NCBI GenBank assembly: GCA_934456365.1
Contig: CAKSHC010000001.1
Location: forward strand, 302,021-366,020
Length of the DNA stretch: 64,000 bases
Source of the DNA: an uncultured Eubacteriales bacterium
GTDB taxonomy: Bacteria > Bacillota > Clostridia > Oscillospirales > UMGS1783
Direction: 5' to 3'
Shown: piece by piece, positions 33,029 through 42,191 of the stretch
Numbering within the stretch: position 1 is the first letter of the stretch
Layout of the letters: each line of letters begins with the position of its first letter
Position numbers and translations under genes: made by a program
Notes under the pieces: model-generated
What the model was told of the DNA's origin: nothing
The model's input: the letters and a program-made list of their open reading frames with translations, nothing else
Database searches by the model: none

Positions 33029-34047
33029 GATTTCCACCCCTGATTCCATAAATCGTTCCGGATTGCGTCATGCAGCTTTTCCCGCATCTGCATCACCTCG
33101 TCGTAATTTTCCTTGCCATATTTCTTTACGGTGGAAATGGTTGCGTCCGACAGAATGATCGCATACAGCCCGCTTTCCCTGTTCAAAAACAGCGATACGC
33201 CCGTGTGCCCGCAATGACCGATCGAACCCGCGGGGAAAAGCGAGTCTGTCTGCCTGTAATTTTCATCCACAACCAAAAACCCCAGGCCCCTTGCCTGCCC
33301 CATACCGGCGGTGTAATTTCTGGACGCCATATCGAGAACAGACCGGGAAAAAAGCTTTCCGCCGCCGCTTAACAGCATATCTGCATACACGGTTAGATCA
33401 TCCATGTTTGAAAACAATCCGGCATTGCCCGCAACCCCGCCTAAAAACTGACAGTTATAATCGTTCACAATACCGCGTTTATTCTCGTCAATATTGCTGT
33501 TCACAATAGAATGCTTGCTTTTATCCGGCAGAAAACCGCTGCTTTTTAAGCCCAGCGGCGCCGCGACCAGATTCTGAAACAGGATGTCCAGTCTTTCGCC
33601 ATAAATTTTCTCAAGAATTTTTCCCAACAGGATAAACGCAGGGCAGGAATATTCCACCCGTTCGCCCACGGCGTTGCCCTTTATGGAGAGAATGGATTCG
33701 GCGATCGTATCGTATGTATTGCCATTCCCGGTGAGATCCCTTGAACCGAGCCCCATCGTATGGGTGAGCAGGTTGAAAACCGTCAAATCCTTATACCACT
33801 CGGGCACGGCAAAAAATTTGCTCACCTTATCGGTTATGTCCAGCCTCTTCTGTTCAACGGCAATCAGGACAAGGGTTGTCGTCGCCATGATTTTGGTAAC
33901 CGACGCCAGATCAAACAAGGTTTGACTGTTCACCCCGTCCGAATAGACTTCGCCGATCCTATCGCCGAATTTTCCGACCCTTATCGCAAGATTTGAGATC
34001 GCACCGTCCTTTTGGAGCCGATCCGCCAACAATTCGGTTTCTCTCAT
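33022..34047 (-). CDS. class C beta-lactamase-like serine hydrolase
   Basis: The 341-residue protein has the S-x-x-K motif as ASVTK (S49, K52), a Tyr motif VEYSCP near 131, and GHTG near 281 instead of the K-T-G box. That makes it an esterase or peptidase of the beta-lactamase/transpeptidase-like family (EstB/AmpC fold) rather than a resistance enzyme. No signal peptide is evident, so it is cytoplasmic. The coding sequence is visibly richer in A/T than its neighbours (runs such as AATTTTC, TTTTATCC), which suggests more recent acquisition. It lies 14 bases after the RraA-family gene. Confidence 0.85.
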   Translation of the reverse strand: MRETELLADRLQKDGAISNLAIRVGKFGDRIGEVYSDGVNSQTLFDLASVTKIMATTTLVLIAVEQKRLDITDKVSKFFAVPEWYKDLTVFNLLTHTMGLGSRDLTGNGNTYDTIAESILSIKGNAVGERVEYSCPAFILLGKILEKIYGERLDILFQNLVAAPLGLKSSGFLPDKSKHSIVNSNIDENKRGIVNDYNCQFLGGVAGNAGLFSNMDDLTVYADMLLSGGGKLFSRSVLDMASRNYTAGMGQARGLGFLVVDENYRQTDSLFPAGSIGHCGHTGVSLFLNRESGLYAIILSDATISTVKKYGKENYDEVMQMREKLHDAIRNDLWNQGWKSC

Positions 34048-34061
34048 AAAAATCCTTTCGG

Positions 34062-34976
34062 TTAAAGCGCCGTCTGGGTGTCGTTCGGGTCGCCGTTGCG
34101 CGCCAGATCGTATTCCTTCGACCAGTCCAGCCCCCGGTATTCCTCGCCCCGCGGATCGGTGCGGATCCAGTCCAGCAGCAAATCCAGCATCTCCTCCGTC
34201 CAGGTGTTGCGATCGATCTGAGCGGTGGTGAATTTTCCCTGGCAGATCATTTCAAAGCCAAAATCGTCCTTCACATGCGTTTTGGCCGCGCCGTCCACCA
34301 CATCCGCCACCAGATGCGAAGGAATGAAGAGCACTCCTCCGCCCGCGCCGAACACCACATCGCCCGGCAGGCAAACCGCCCCGCCGAAATTCGTGATGTC
34401 GTTCCAGTCCTTCATCACAAATTCGCGGATCGGCGTCGGATCGATGCCCCGGTAGTAAACCTGCACGTCCGGCACCTTCTTCATCTGCTCCACATCCCGC
34501 ACCCCGCCCCAGATCACGGCTCCGCCGGTCTTGGTGCGGTTGTGCAGCGCCGTCGTCAGATTGCCGCCCAGGAAGGTGCCTTTGTAGATCTTGTCGTACA
34601 TGTCGCAGACAACCACATCGCGCTCGCCCAGCCGGTCGATCACCCACTGGTTGTAGTTGCCCTGCAAACCGTCCTCGGCGCCCCGGGCAAACTGCACCTC
34701 ATGCAGATCGGGCCGGGTCGGGCAGTAGGTGCAGGTCACCGCACGCCCCACCAGCTTTCTCCCGTCGTCGTGCAGCGCCTGCAAGGGATGCTCGCCGCCG
34801 CCCACGAACTGATGCTCGTAGCCCAAAACGAAAATCGGCTTCCAAACCTCTTCCAGCGTCATCCCGTAAAGCGCGTCCAGATAGGAATCCGCCACCTTCG
34901 GGCGCCCGTCCGGCAGCCGCTCGCCCTTCCAAAGCGGGGTCAGGACAATGATTTTCTCGCGATCATTGAAGTTCAT
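34062..34976 (-). CDS. RraA-family protein (HMG/CHA aldolase-like)
   Basis: The 304-residue protein belongs to the RraA/dimethylmenaquinone-methyltransferase-like family. It has the phosphate/metal motif GGAVIWGGVRDVEQM (G-G-x-R-D) and a preceding DMYDKIYKGTFLGGNL loop. Family members include oxaloacetate-decarboxylating pyruvate aldolases that cleave 4-hydroxy-4-carboxy acids. At 304 residues it is about twice the minimal RraA, with extra N- and C-terminal parts. The ATG at 34976 follows AAGGAG. Its neighbours (enolase-superfamily enzyme, hydrolase, SDR, MBL lactonase) make a sugar-acid aldolase or decarboxylase role reasonable. Confidence 0.8.
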   Translation of the reverse strand: MNFNDREKIIVLTPLWKGERLPDGRPKVADSYLDALYGMTLEEVWKPIFVLGYEHQFVGGGEHPLQALHDDGRKLVGRAVTCTYCPTRPDLHEVQFARGAEDGLQGNYNQWVIDRLGERDVVVCDMYDKIYKGTFLGGNLTTALHNRTKTGGAVIWGGVRDVEQMKKVPDVQVYYRGIDPTPIREFVMKDWNDITNFGGAVCLPGDVVFGAGGGVLFIPSHLVADVVDGAAKTHVKDDFGFEMICQGKFTTAQIDRNTWTEEMLDLLLDWIRTDPRGEEYRGLDWSKEYDLARNGDPNDTQTAL

Positions 34977-35622
34977 GCGCGGTTTTCTCCTTTGTCTGTT
35001 CAAATAGCCAGGTCCAAAGCTCATCCGAAGAAAAAGCCGGATCCCAGGCGTTGTGGCCGGCGTGCGGGAACAGGGTGAGCCGGGCCTGCCCGCCGCAGCG
35101 GTTGACGGAGCCCACCATCTTCAGGCTCTCCTCCGGGTAAACGACCTCGTCCAAAGCCCCGTGAAAAGCCCAGATCGGAAGATTTTTCAGCCGCGCCGCA
35201 TTCCAGTACATCCCGCCGCCGCAAACCGCCGCCAAAGCGGCAAAGCGCTCGGGGCAGGTCATGGCAAGCGCCCAGGCGGCATAGGCCCCCATGCTTGAGC
35301 CTGTCAGATAGATCCGGTTCGGATCCACATCCTCCGCCTCTGACGCTTCGGAAACGAAATCGATCAGCGTTTCGAAAAGCTCAAACCAGGTGTCGCCCCA
35401 GCATTGCGGCGCCAAAACCTTGGCCGGGATCTCCCGTCCCTTTTCCAGCTCCCGGATCGGCCCCACCGGCTGCATCTGGGAAAGCTCGCTTCCCCGGCTG
35501 CCGGCTCCGTGCAGATAGATCAGAAGCGGCTGCCGCCCGGCAAGCCCGGACCTGCGGCAAAGATAGCGCAGGGTTTGCCCCGTTCGGGGCGAGCAAAAGC
35601 TCTTTTCTTCAAAATTTTTCAC
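34963..35622 (-). CDS. alpha/beta-hydrolase (dienelactone hydrolase/esterase-like)
   Basis: The 219-residue protein has LLIYLHGAGSRG as the oxyanion strand, the nucleophile elbow GSSMGAY (S110), an acid in HGALDEVVYP (about D157), and the catalytic His in HAGHNAW (about 193). The lack of a signal peptide makes it cytoplasmic. It starts with GTG behind GGAG, 3 bases after the enolase-superfamily stop. In this operon it may hydrolyse an ester or lactone before or after dehydration of the sugar acid. Confidence 0.85.
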   Translation of the reverse strand: MKNFEEKSFCSPRTGQTLRYLCRRSGLAGRQPLLIYLHGAGSRGSELSQMQPVGPIRELEKGREIPAKVLAPQCWGDTWFELFETLIDFVSEASEAEDVDPNRIYLTGSSMGAYAAWALAMTCPERFAALAAVCGGGMYWNAARLKNLPIWAFHGALDEVVYPEESLKMVGSVNRCGGQARLTLFPHAGHNAWDPAFSSDELWTWLFEQTKEKTAHELQ

Positions 35623-35625
35623 GTT

Positions 35626-36966
35626 TCAGCTCCAGATTCTGTCGTTGGAAAATTCCCGGTCCCATTCGTCGGTCGGCTCGAAATAGCCCGGGATCTGCGG
35701 GTTGATGTGGGCCCGGATCACCTCTTCGTTCAGGTCGTCAAAGCCGATGCCGGGCTTCTCCGGCACCTGAATGAAGCCGTTTTCGAAGATCGGATTGGGG
35801 ATGCCCGTCACAATATCCGTCCACCAGGGCACATCCACCGAATGGAATTCCAGCGCCAGGCAGTTGTGCATGGCGGCCGCCGTCTGCACCGCAGCCAGGC
35901 AGGCCACCGGGCTTTCCGCCATGTGCACCGCCACCGCCACGCCGTGCTCGTCGGCCAGATCGGCGATCTTTTTGAGCTCCAGAGCGCCGCCGCAGGTCAG
36001 AATGTCCGGATGGATCACCGAAACGCCGCCCGCACGGATCAGCGTTTCGAAGCCCTCCTTGAGGTAGATATCCTCCCCCGTCGCCACCGGGAGACAGGTG
36101 CTGTTTTTCAGGCGCACATACTGATCGGTATACATCCAGGGGATCATATCCTCGATCCAGGCCAGATTGTAGGGCTCCATGCGGCGGGCAAACCGGATGC
36201 AGTCTTCCACACAGACATGCCCGAAATGATCGATCGCCAACGGCACCTCGTAGCCGATCACCTCGCGCACCTCGCGCACATAATTTTCCAGATAATCAAG
36301 CCCCTTTTCCGTGATGTGGATGCCGGTGAAGGGATGCGCCGTGGTCACGATCGAATAGCTCTTCTGCGCCCGCACCATATCCGCCGTCACGCTGCCGCCC
36401 TGCACATTCAGAATGTGGGGCGCGTAGGTCTTCATCTCATCCAGAAAGCCGAGCGGGGCGTTGATGGTGCCCGGCTCGTCCATCAGAAGGCCGATGCCCA
36501 GATCCATTTTCAGGAAGGTAAAGCCCATTTCCATGCGCTTTTTCAGAGCAAGCCCCATCTCATGGCCGGTATGCTTGCCGTCCACATCGGTATCGCAGTA
36601 AACCCGCACCCGATCGCGGAATTTTCCGCCCAGAAGCTGATACATCGGCACCCCGTAAGCCTTGCCCGCCAGATCCCACAAAGCGATCTCAATGCCGGAC
36701 ACCCCTCCGCCCTGCCGCGAGGGCCCGCCAAACTGCTTGATCTTGCGGAAGATCCGATCCACATCGCAGGGATTTTCCCCCAGGATCCGGCTCTTGAGCA
36801 TCAGGGCGTAGGTTTTGCTCGAGGCGTCGCGCACCTCGCCGTAGCCCGTGATCCCCTGATTGGTCATGATTTTCAGAATGGTGCAGCGCTTGGGCGCGCC
36901 GTCGATGTCGACAAAGCGCAGATCGGTGATCCGCAGATCGGTTGGATTGGAAAATCGGTTCAGCAT
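35626..36966 (-). CDS. mandelate racemase/muconate lactonizing enzyme family dehydratase
   Basis: The 446-residue protein is of the enolase superfamily. A capping domain precedes a barrel with the first base region FLKMDLG, a metal-ligand series near IDHFGHV and WIEDMIPW, VATGED, and the barrel-end His in VAVHMAESP. Such enzymes abstract a proton alpha to a carboxylate; many dehydrate aldonic or aldaric acids. The metal-ligand spacing is closest to the GalD/RspA-like dehydratases, but the substrate cannot be read from sequence. It is the first structural gene after the TetR regulator and has a clean ribosome binding site (GGAGGG). Confidence 0.87.
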   Translation of the reverse strand: MLNRFSNPTDLRITDLRFVDIDGAPKRCTILKIMTNQGITGYGEVRDASSKTYALMLKSRILGENPCDVDRIFRKIKQFGGPSRQGGGVSGIEIALWDLAGKAYGVPMYQLLGGKFRDRVRVYCDTDVDGKHTGHEMGLALKKRMEMGFTFLKMDLGIGLLMDEPGTINAPLGFLDEMKTYAPHILNVQGGSVTADMVRAQKSYSIVTTAHPFTGIHITEKGLDYLENYVREVREVIGYEVPLAIDHFGHVCVEDCIRFARRMEPYNLAWIEDMIPWMYTDQYVRLKNSTCLPVATGEDIYLKEGFETLIRAGGVSVIHPDILTCGGALELKKIADLADEHGVAVAVHMAESPVACLAAVQTAAAMHNCLALEFHSVDVPWWTDIVTGIPNPIFENGFIQVPEKPGIGFDDLNEEVIRAHINPQIPGYFEPTDEWDREFSNDRIWS

Positions 36967-37069
36967 GGTTCCCTCCGCCTGTTTTTAGTGCCGTCTATGC
37001 GACTTATCTGTAGTATACCGTTTCCCCCGGAATTTTTCGACAACTATCTTTCCGGATTTGCAAACAATA

Positions 37070-37633
37070 TTAAGATTCCACCGATCCGCGATAAAGCGCC
37101 AGACTGGCTTCCACGATCCGATTGACAAACCGGATCACATCCTCCCGCCCCACGCTTCCGTAATGATCCAGCACCACATGCATCAGCCCGTGGGAAAGGT
37201 GGGTGTAGAGCATTTCCAGCTCATCCTCGCGGATCCCCGGCAGCTGCCCGCGCCACACCGCAAGGCTCTTCTCCCGCGCCTGCTCGATCATCCGCCGGAT
37301 CAGAGAAGCGCTTCTCTTTTCAAAAATCAGCACCCGGCAGGCGTCCCGGTTGCGGTCGATCAGAGCGTAGATTCCCTCGATCAGAGCCGTCAGATCGGGC
37401 GAATCCACATAGCGCAGAAGCGCCTCAAATTCTCCCAGAAGCTCGCCCTCCAGCGATTCCAGAAGATCGTAGCAGTCCCGGTAATGGGCGTAAAAGGTGG
37501 CCCGGTTCAGCTGCGCCCGGTCGCAAACTTCCTTCACCGTGATCCGATTGACGGGCTTTTCCTCCAAACAGGCTAAAAAAGCCTCCTTAATGGCGTTTTT
37601 CGTATAGCGCACCCTTGCATCCGTTTTTTTCAT
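37070..37633 (-). CDS. TetR/AcrR-family transcriptional regulator
   Basis: The 187-residue protein has a TetR N-terminal helix-turn-helix (about 10-57: AIKEAFLACLEEKPVNRITV, then CDRAQLNRATFYAHY) and an alpha-helical C-terminal ligand domain with the TetR_C pattern. It stands between the enolase-superfamily cluster, transcribed the same way 104 bases downstream, and the divergent epimerase gene at 37803. It may control either side. Overlapping divergent promoters at 37725-37774 would allow one operator to regulate both. Confidence 0.92.
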   Translation of the reverse strand: MKKTDARVRYTKNAIKEAFLACLEEKPVNRITVKEVCDRAQLNRATFYAHYRDCYDLLESLEGELLGEFEALLRYVDSPDLTALIEGIYALIDRNRDACRVLIFEKRSASLIRRMIEQAREKSLAVWRGQLPGIREDELEMLYTHLSHGLMHVVLDHYGSVGREDVIRFVNRIVEASLALYRGSVES

Positions 37634-37724
37634 CTTCGCTCCTCCCGTCGCAAAAAATTCACAAAGTTTGGCAACACTCGTCCCGCCTCTGTCGGTTATC
37701 TAACGCCTCTCGCAAACCTGACGA

Positions 37725-37774
37725 TTGTTCCTCCATTCTTTCTGGATTATACTATACTTGTGAAAGATAATCAA
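37725..37774. promoter_or_regulatory. overlapping divergent promoters
   Basis: Plus strand: TTGTTC (37725-37730), 17-base spacer, TATACT (37748-37753), for the epimerase-like gene. Minus strand: TTGATT (37774-37769), 17-base spacer, TATAAT (37751-37746), for the tetR-type gene. The two -10 elements coincide, so the promoters exclude each other. Confidence 0.7.
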
Positions 37775-37802
37775 CACTTGTCGAAAAAAAGGAGGAGTCC
37801 TC

Positions 37803-38810
37803 ATGATCCAAACCGTATATTTGACTGGAGCCACCGGCTTTTTAGGTCGCGCCGTGAGCGAGGAGCTGCATCGAAAGGGCTATTCCGTGCGAGCGCTGGT
37901 GCTGGAAAAGGATCCCCTGCGCGCCTCCCTGCCCGCCTGGATCCGCTCTCAAACGGGCGACGTCAGCGACCGCGAAGCCGTCGATCGCTTTCTGGAAGAT
38001 GCCGGGGAAAGCGACTGCGTGATCCACTGCGCGGGGATTGTATCGGTTGCCTCCCGTCCGGGAGAAGCTCTTTGCCGGGTCAACGTAACCGGAACGGCCA
38101 ACCTGGCGGCAGCCTGCCGGGAAAAGGGTGTGGGCAAGCTGATCTACGTCAGCTCGGTGCACGCCCTTCCGGAGAAGCCGCGGGGCGAGCGCGCCTCGGA
38201 GGCGGCGGACATTTCGCCTGAGCTGGTGCGGGGCGCCTATGCCAAGAGCAAGGCGGCTGCCACCCGGATCGTGATGGAGGAGCAAGAGCGCGGCCTTTCG
38301 GCCTGCATCGTTTTCCCTTCCGGCATCATCGGTCCCGGCGACGAGGCACAGGGCAGCATCACCCGCATGCTTCTTTCCTATCTTGCGGGGAAGCTTCCCT
38401 TCGCCGTGCGCGGCGGCTACGACTTCGTTGATGTGCGTGATGTCGCTCGCGGGGTCGTTTTAGCGGCCGAAAAAGGAGAGCCGGGAGATCGCTTTATTCT
38501 CTCCGGTCACTATGCCACCATCCGCGATCTGCTTGAAACTGCGAAAAAAACCTCGAAAATTCGTCGATTTGTGACGTATCTTCCGATCGTTTTGGCTCAA
38601 ATGGTCGCACCTTTGGCCGAAAAAATTGCGCTGAAACAGAAAAAACCGCCCTTTTTTACCCCCTATTCGGTTGCCGTTTTGCAGACAAACGCCCTTTTTT
38701 CGCACCAAAATGCCACAAAAAAACTCGGATATGTGCCCCGTTCGCTGCAAAAAACCGTACAGGACACGATAAATTGGCTCCAACACCGTGAGAAGCGGAC
38801 GAAAACCTGA
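37803..38810 (+). CDS. NAD-dependent epimerase/dehydratase (dihydroflavonol-4-reductase-like)
   Basis: The 335-residue extended SDR begins with the cofactor motif TGATGFLGRAVSEEL, has VIHCAGIVS, and the catalytic Y-x3-K as YAKSK near 145. A Phe/Asp motif GYDFVDVRDVARG is typical of this group. It resembles the anaerobe aldehyde/ketone reductases annotated as dihydroflavonol reductases, whose substrates are usually unknown. It begins behind AAAGGAGGAG and is divergent from the TetR regulator gene. The C-terminal third is visibly A-rich compared with the rest. Confidence 0.86.
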   Translation: MIQTVYLTGATGFLGRAVSEELHRKGYSVRALVLEKDPLRASLPAWIRSQTGDVSDREAVDRFLEDAGESDCVIHCAGIVSVASRPGEALCRVNVTGTANLAAACREKGVGKLIYVSSVHALPEKPRGERASEAADISPELVRGAYAKSKAAATRIVMEEQERGLSACIVFPSGIIGPGDEAQGSITRMLLSYLAGKLPFAVRGGYDFVDVRDVARGVVLAAEKGEPGDRFILSGHYATIRDLLETAKKTSKIRRFVTYLPIVLAQMVAPLAEKIALKQKKPPFFTPYSVAVLQTNALFSHQNATKKLGYVPRSLQKTVQDTINWLQHREKRTKT

Positions 38811-38909
38811 GCTTAGGTCAACATTTTGCATAAACAGGTCAAAAATCAGAGTGTCTTTTTCCGCCGCTTTGTGCGATAATAAGGGCAAATAACCCCACTG
38901 GAGGTAGCC

Positions 38910-41192
38910 ATGGAAGAGCGGAAATACGGCGCTTTTGCAGCCGATCGGGCGGAATATGTGATCTCAGAGCGGAAAACGCCGCGCCACTGGTACAACTATT
39001 TCTACAACGAGCGCTACAACGCCTTTTCCTCGCAGGTGGGCTACGGAGAAGGGCTGTTGGACGACGAGCTGGGCCGCCGGGTTTTGCTGGTATCCGACCG
39101 GTGCGTTTACCTCACAGACCGCAAGGCAAAAACCTTCCAGACCGCCGTGGGACTTCCCATGCGGGAGGCTTTTGATTTCTATGAATGCCGCCACGGGCTC
39201 GGCTACACCACCATCACCTGCGAAAAAAACGGGCTGCGCTCCGAATTCACCATCTTTGTGCCGGCGGAAGGGCTTTTCGAACAGTGGATCGTTCGGGTGA
39301 CCAACCGGCGCGACACAGCAGCCGACTGCGGCCTGATCGCCTATGCCGCCACCGAATCGGATAATCCTTACCGCCCGCAGGGCTACAACAGCGAGCAGGC
39401 TCACGCTCTTTTGGAGCAAAACCTGATCTACAGCACCTGTCTGAGCTCGGCGCTGACCGGACACAACACGCTGCTTCACCCCTACATGGCCACAGACGGC
39501 GCACCCGCCGCGTTCGACACCCGCCGCACGGCCTTTCTCGGCACCTACGGCACCAAGGAAGAACCCGAAGCGCTTTTGGAAAAGGGCGGCTGCACCAACT
39601 CGGAAACCTTTGTGGAAAAGATTTGCTACGCCCTGGAGCGGGACTGTGCGCTCCGGCCGGGCGAGAGCAAAACCTTCTGCTTCCAGATCGGGGTCGCGGT
39701 GACCCGCGAGGAGCTCTCGCAAATCGGCGCCACCCTACGCCCCGGTGAGCCCGAGCGGCTGCTGCGCGAGGTCTGCGCCCGGCGCCGGGAGGAGATTTCC
39801 CGGGTTTCCATCCAAACGCCGGATGAAAACCTCAACCGGGCGTTTCCTTTTTATCAATACGCCACCGCCATGAGCAGCCGCTGGGCGCGGGTACGCCACA
39901 ACGGCTTCCGCGACCGCACGGCCGACACCGAATGTCTGAGCTCCTTCAACCCCGAGCTGGCGCGCAAAAATTTCCTTCTGGCACTGACCTATCAATACGC
40001 CTCGGGCTATGCGCCGCGCACCGTGATCGACGGGGCGGTGCGGCCCAACAACTTCTCCGACAACGCCGTTTGGATCCCCATGGCGGCCTACTACCTGATC
40101 GCCGAAACCGGCGACCTCTCCCTTCTGGACGAGGAGGTTTGCTTCAACGACGGAAGCTGTGCTTCGGTGTTTGAGCATCTGCGGCTGGCGCTCGACTATC
40201 TTTATAACTTCCGCCAGCCCGGGAATCTGATCAAGATCTGGGGCGGCGACTGGAACGACGGCATGAACATGGCCGGGCTGCAGGGAAAGGGTGTGAGCGC
40301 CTGGCTGAGCATCGCCTGGTGCCGGGCCTGCAAACTTTTCTGCGAGCTTGCCGACGCCTACGGCAAACCGATGATTTCCTCCCTTTTCCGCGAGCGCGAG
40401 GCCGAGATGGAGCGGCTGATCGAGAAGATCGCCTGGGATCGGGATCATTACATCACGGCCATCAACGACTGGGATGAAAAGATCGGCGCCTGGGAAAGCC
40501 GCTACGGCAAGTTCTACCTCAATCCGCAGATCTGGGCCGTTTTTGCCGGGCTGGGCAATGAGGAGCGACGGCAAAGGCTTTTCCGGCGGGTCGACGAGGT
40601 TCTGGAAACGCCTTTGGGAACGCTTGTGAACGCCCCGGCCTACAAAGAGCCCGATCCGCATGTGGGCGGCATGACCTTCCGCGCGCCGGGCACGCTGATC
40701 AACGGCAATGTGTACCTCCATCCGATGGCCTGGAAGATCGCGGCCGAGGCCATGCTCAAGCGCCCGGAAAAGCTGGAGGAAACGCTGCGGAAAATCCTTC
40801 CCTGGGATCATACCTACGCCCCGACCTGCGGCGAGCCCTATATTCTTTACAACATGTACCACGGCCCCGAGGCCGGCTATCGCTACGGCACGCCGGGGCA
40901 GAGCTGGCGCACGGCGACGACTCCGGTGTTGGTAAAAAACCTGATCCTTTTCGTGTTTGGTCTCCGGCCCGAGCTGGAGGGGCTGCGGGTGGAGCCGGTG
41001 CTCCCGCCGAGCTGGAAGGAATGCTCGCTGACCAAAACCTTCCGCGGCTGCACCTACGAGCTGCATTATCATCAGGCGGCAACTCACACCTGTACCGTGA
41101 AAAAAATTCAGATCGACGGCAAAACCTGGACGGAAAAGCACCTTCCCCTTTATCCCGGAAAGCGGGTGCGGGTGGATGTTTTCGTGAAATAA
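38910..41192 (+). CDS. GH94-family glycoside phosphorylase (cellobiose phosphorylase-like)
   Basis: The 760-residue protein has the GH94 layout: an N-terminal beta-sandwich (about 1-270), a linker helix region, and an (alpha/alpha)6 barrel. The general acid Asp is in IWGGDWNDGMN near residue 447. Further family signatures are GRTADTE-like FRDRTADTECLSSF near 340 and the phosphate-side GTPGQSWRTATTP near 670. Such cytoplasmic enzymes cleave beta-linked disaccharides with phosphate, saving ATP. The substrate (cellobiose, chitobiose or a longer glucan) cannot be assigned. No transporter is adjacent. It begins behind GGAGGT and ends at a bidirectional terminator. Confidence 0.88.
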   Translation: MEERKYGAFAADRAEYVISERKTPRHWYNYFYNERYNAFSSQVGYGEGLLDDELGRRVLLVSDRCVYLTDRKAKTFQTAVGLPMREAFDFYECRHGLGYTTITCEKNGLRSEFTIFVPAEGLFEQWIVRVTNRRDTAADCGLIAYAATESDNPYRPQGYNSEQAHALLEQNLIYSTCLSSALTGHNTLLHPYMATDGAPAAFDTRRTAFLGTYGTKEEPEALLEKGGCTNSETFVEKICYALERDCALRPGESKTFCFQIGVAVTREELSQIGATLRPGEPERLLREVCARRREEISRVSIQTPDENLNRAFPFYQYATAMSSRWARVRHNGFRDRTADTECLSSFNPELARKNFLLALTYQYASGYAPRTVIDGAVRPNNFSDNAVWIPMAAYYLIAETGDLSLLDEEVCFNDGSCASVFEHLRLALDYLYNFRQPGNLIKIWGGDWNDGMNMAGLQGKGVSAWLSIAWCRACKLFCELADAYGKPMISSLFREREAEMERLIEKIAWDRDHYITAINDWDEKIGAWESRYGKFYLNPQIWAVFAGLGNEERRQRLFRRVDEVLETPLGTLVNAPAYKEPDPHVGGMTFRAPGTLINGNVYLHPMAWKIAAEAMLKRPEKLEETLRKILPWDHTYAPTCGEPYILYNMYHGPEAGYRYGTPGQSWRTATTPVLVKNLILFVFGLRPELEGLRVEPVLPPSWKECSLTKTFRGCTYELHYHQAATHTCTVKKIQIDGKTWTEKHLPLYPGKRVRVDVFVK

Positions 41193-41229
41193 AGAAAGAC
41201 CGCTGCACAGAGCAGCGGCCTTTCTTTTA
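41191..41229. terminator. bidirectional terminator between GH94 and uxuA
   Basis: AAAGAAAGACCGCTGC / AGCAGCGGCCTTTCTTTT forms a long hairpin with T tracts on both strands. It sits between the convergent GH94 and uxuA genes. Confidence 0.92.
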
Positions 41230-42189
41230 TTACAGGGATCGCTCGGCGCCTTCGGCCTCTAAAATTCCTTTCAGATAGCCGATGGCAAAGAGGCGGCCCT
41301 GGGCGTCGTAGCCGGGGATGGAGACCGATTCGGCGCGCAGGGTGGGGACATGGTCGACCCGGATGGGGACGTCCACGCCGCAATCCCGATACAGGCGAAG
41401 CAGGCGGGCCATGGGGAGGTCGCCGTTGTCGTGGAAGGTTTCGCGAAAGTCGGTTTTTGTGCCGCGGGTGTTGCGGAAATGCACGAAGAAAATCTTATCG
41501 GCAAGGGCGGGGATGATGCGGAAAAGATCCTCCCCCATGAGGTGGAAGGTGGCCTGGCAGAAGGTGAGCCCCAGAAATTCGCTGGGCACGATCTCGCGCA
41601 TGGCGCGTCGGATGTTTTCATACGAGATGAAGATCCTCTCCACGCCGCCCAGCGCGGGCAGAGGAGGATCGTCCGGGTGCAGAGCGAGGCGGACGCCGAA
41701 GCGGGCGGCCTGAGGCACGGCGGCGCGCAGGAAGATCTCATAATTTTTCCAGAGCTGCGCGGCGGAGACGGAGGCGGAGGAGGGCTGATAGTCGCTCAGG
41801 CGAAAGCCGGTGACCTTCGCGCCGCCGCGCTCGGGCAGGTCGGAGGCGGTGCGGGTCCAGCCGACATGGGCCATGAAATTGAAGCAGAGCGTGCCGATCC
41901 CGAGGCGGCCCATATTCTCGATCAGTTTGAGGGCTTTTTCGAGGCACTCGTCACGCTTTTCATCGCCGGCTTTGATGTGGTCGTGGAGGCAGTTGGGCAG
42001 CGGCTCGACGACCAGCGGGCGAAATCCGGCGCGCTCGAAGCGTTCGACCACGGCCCGGCACTGCGAAAAATCGGCCGGATCAAAGGCGGGGTCCTCGGGC
42101 AGGCGGATGGTGGCGGCGCGCACGCCGCACTGGGCGGCGATGGCCCAGGTGGGGTCGGGGGCGGCGCGCAGATAATCGGTGAGAATCAT
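41230..42189 (-). CDS. uxuA: mannonate dehydratase
   Basis: UxuA dehydrates D-mannonate to 2-keto-3-deoxy-D-gluconate. The 319-residue TIM-barrel protein has FNFMAHVGWTRT near 105, ALHPDDPP near 170, a FCQATFHLMGED region, and FVHFRNTRG near 230, all found in the Mn/Fe-dependent UxuA family. It is slightly short for the family (about 350). The start at 42189 follows GGGGTG; the 30-residue longer frame lies in the upstream gene. It follows the oxidoreductase gene by 2 bases, matching the order of the pathway. KDG kinase and aldolase are not in the window. Confidence 0.92.
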   Translation of the reverse strand: MILTDYLRAAPDPTWAIAAQCGVRAATIRLPEDPAFDPADFSQCRAVVERFERAGFRPLVVEPLPNCLHDHIKAGDEKRDECLEKALKLIENMGRLGIGTLCFNFMAHVGWTRTASDLPERGGAKVTGFRLSDYQPSSASVSAAQLWKNYEIFLRAAVPQAARFGVRLALHPDDPPLPALGGVERIFISYENIRRAMREIVPSEFLGLTFCQATFHLMGEDLFRIIPALADKIFFVHFRNTRGTKTDFRETFHDNGDLPMARLLRLYRDCGVDVPIRVDHVPTLRAESVSIPGYDAQGRLFAIGYLKGILEAEGAERSL

Positions 42190-42191
42190 GC

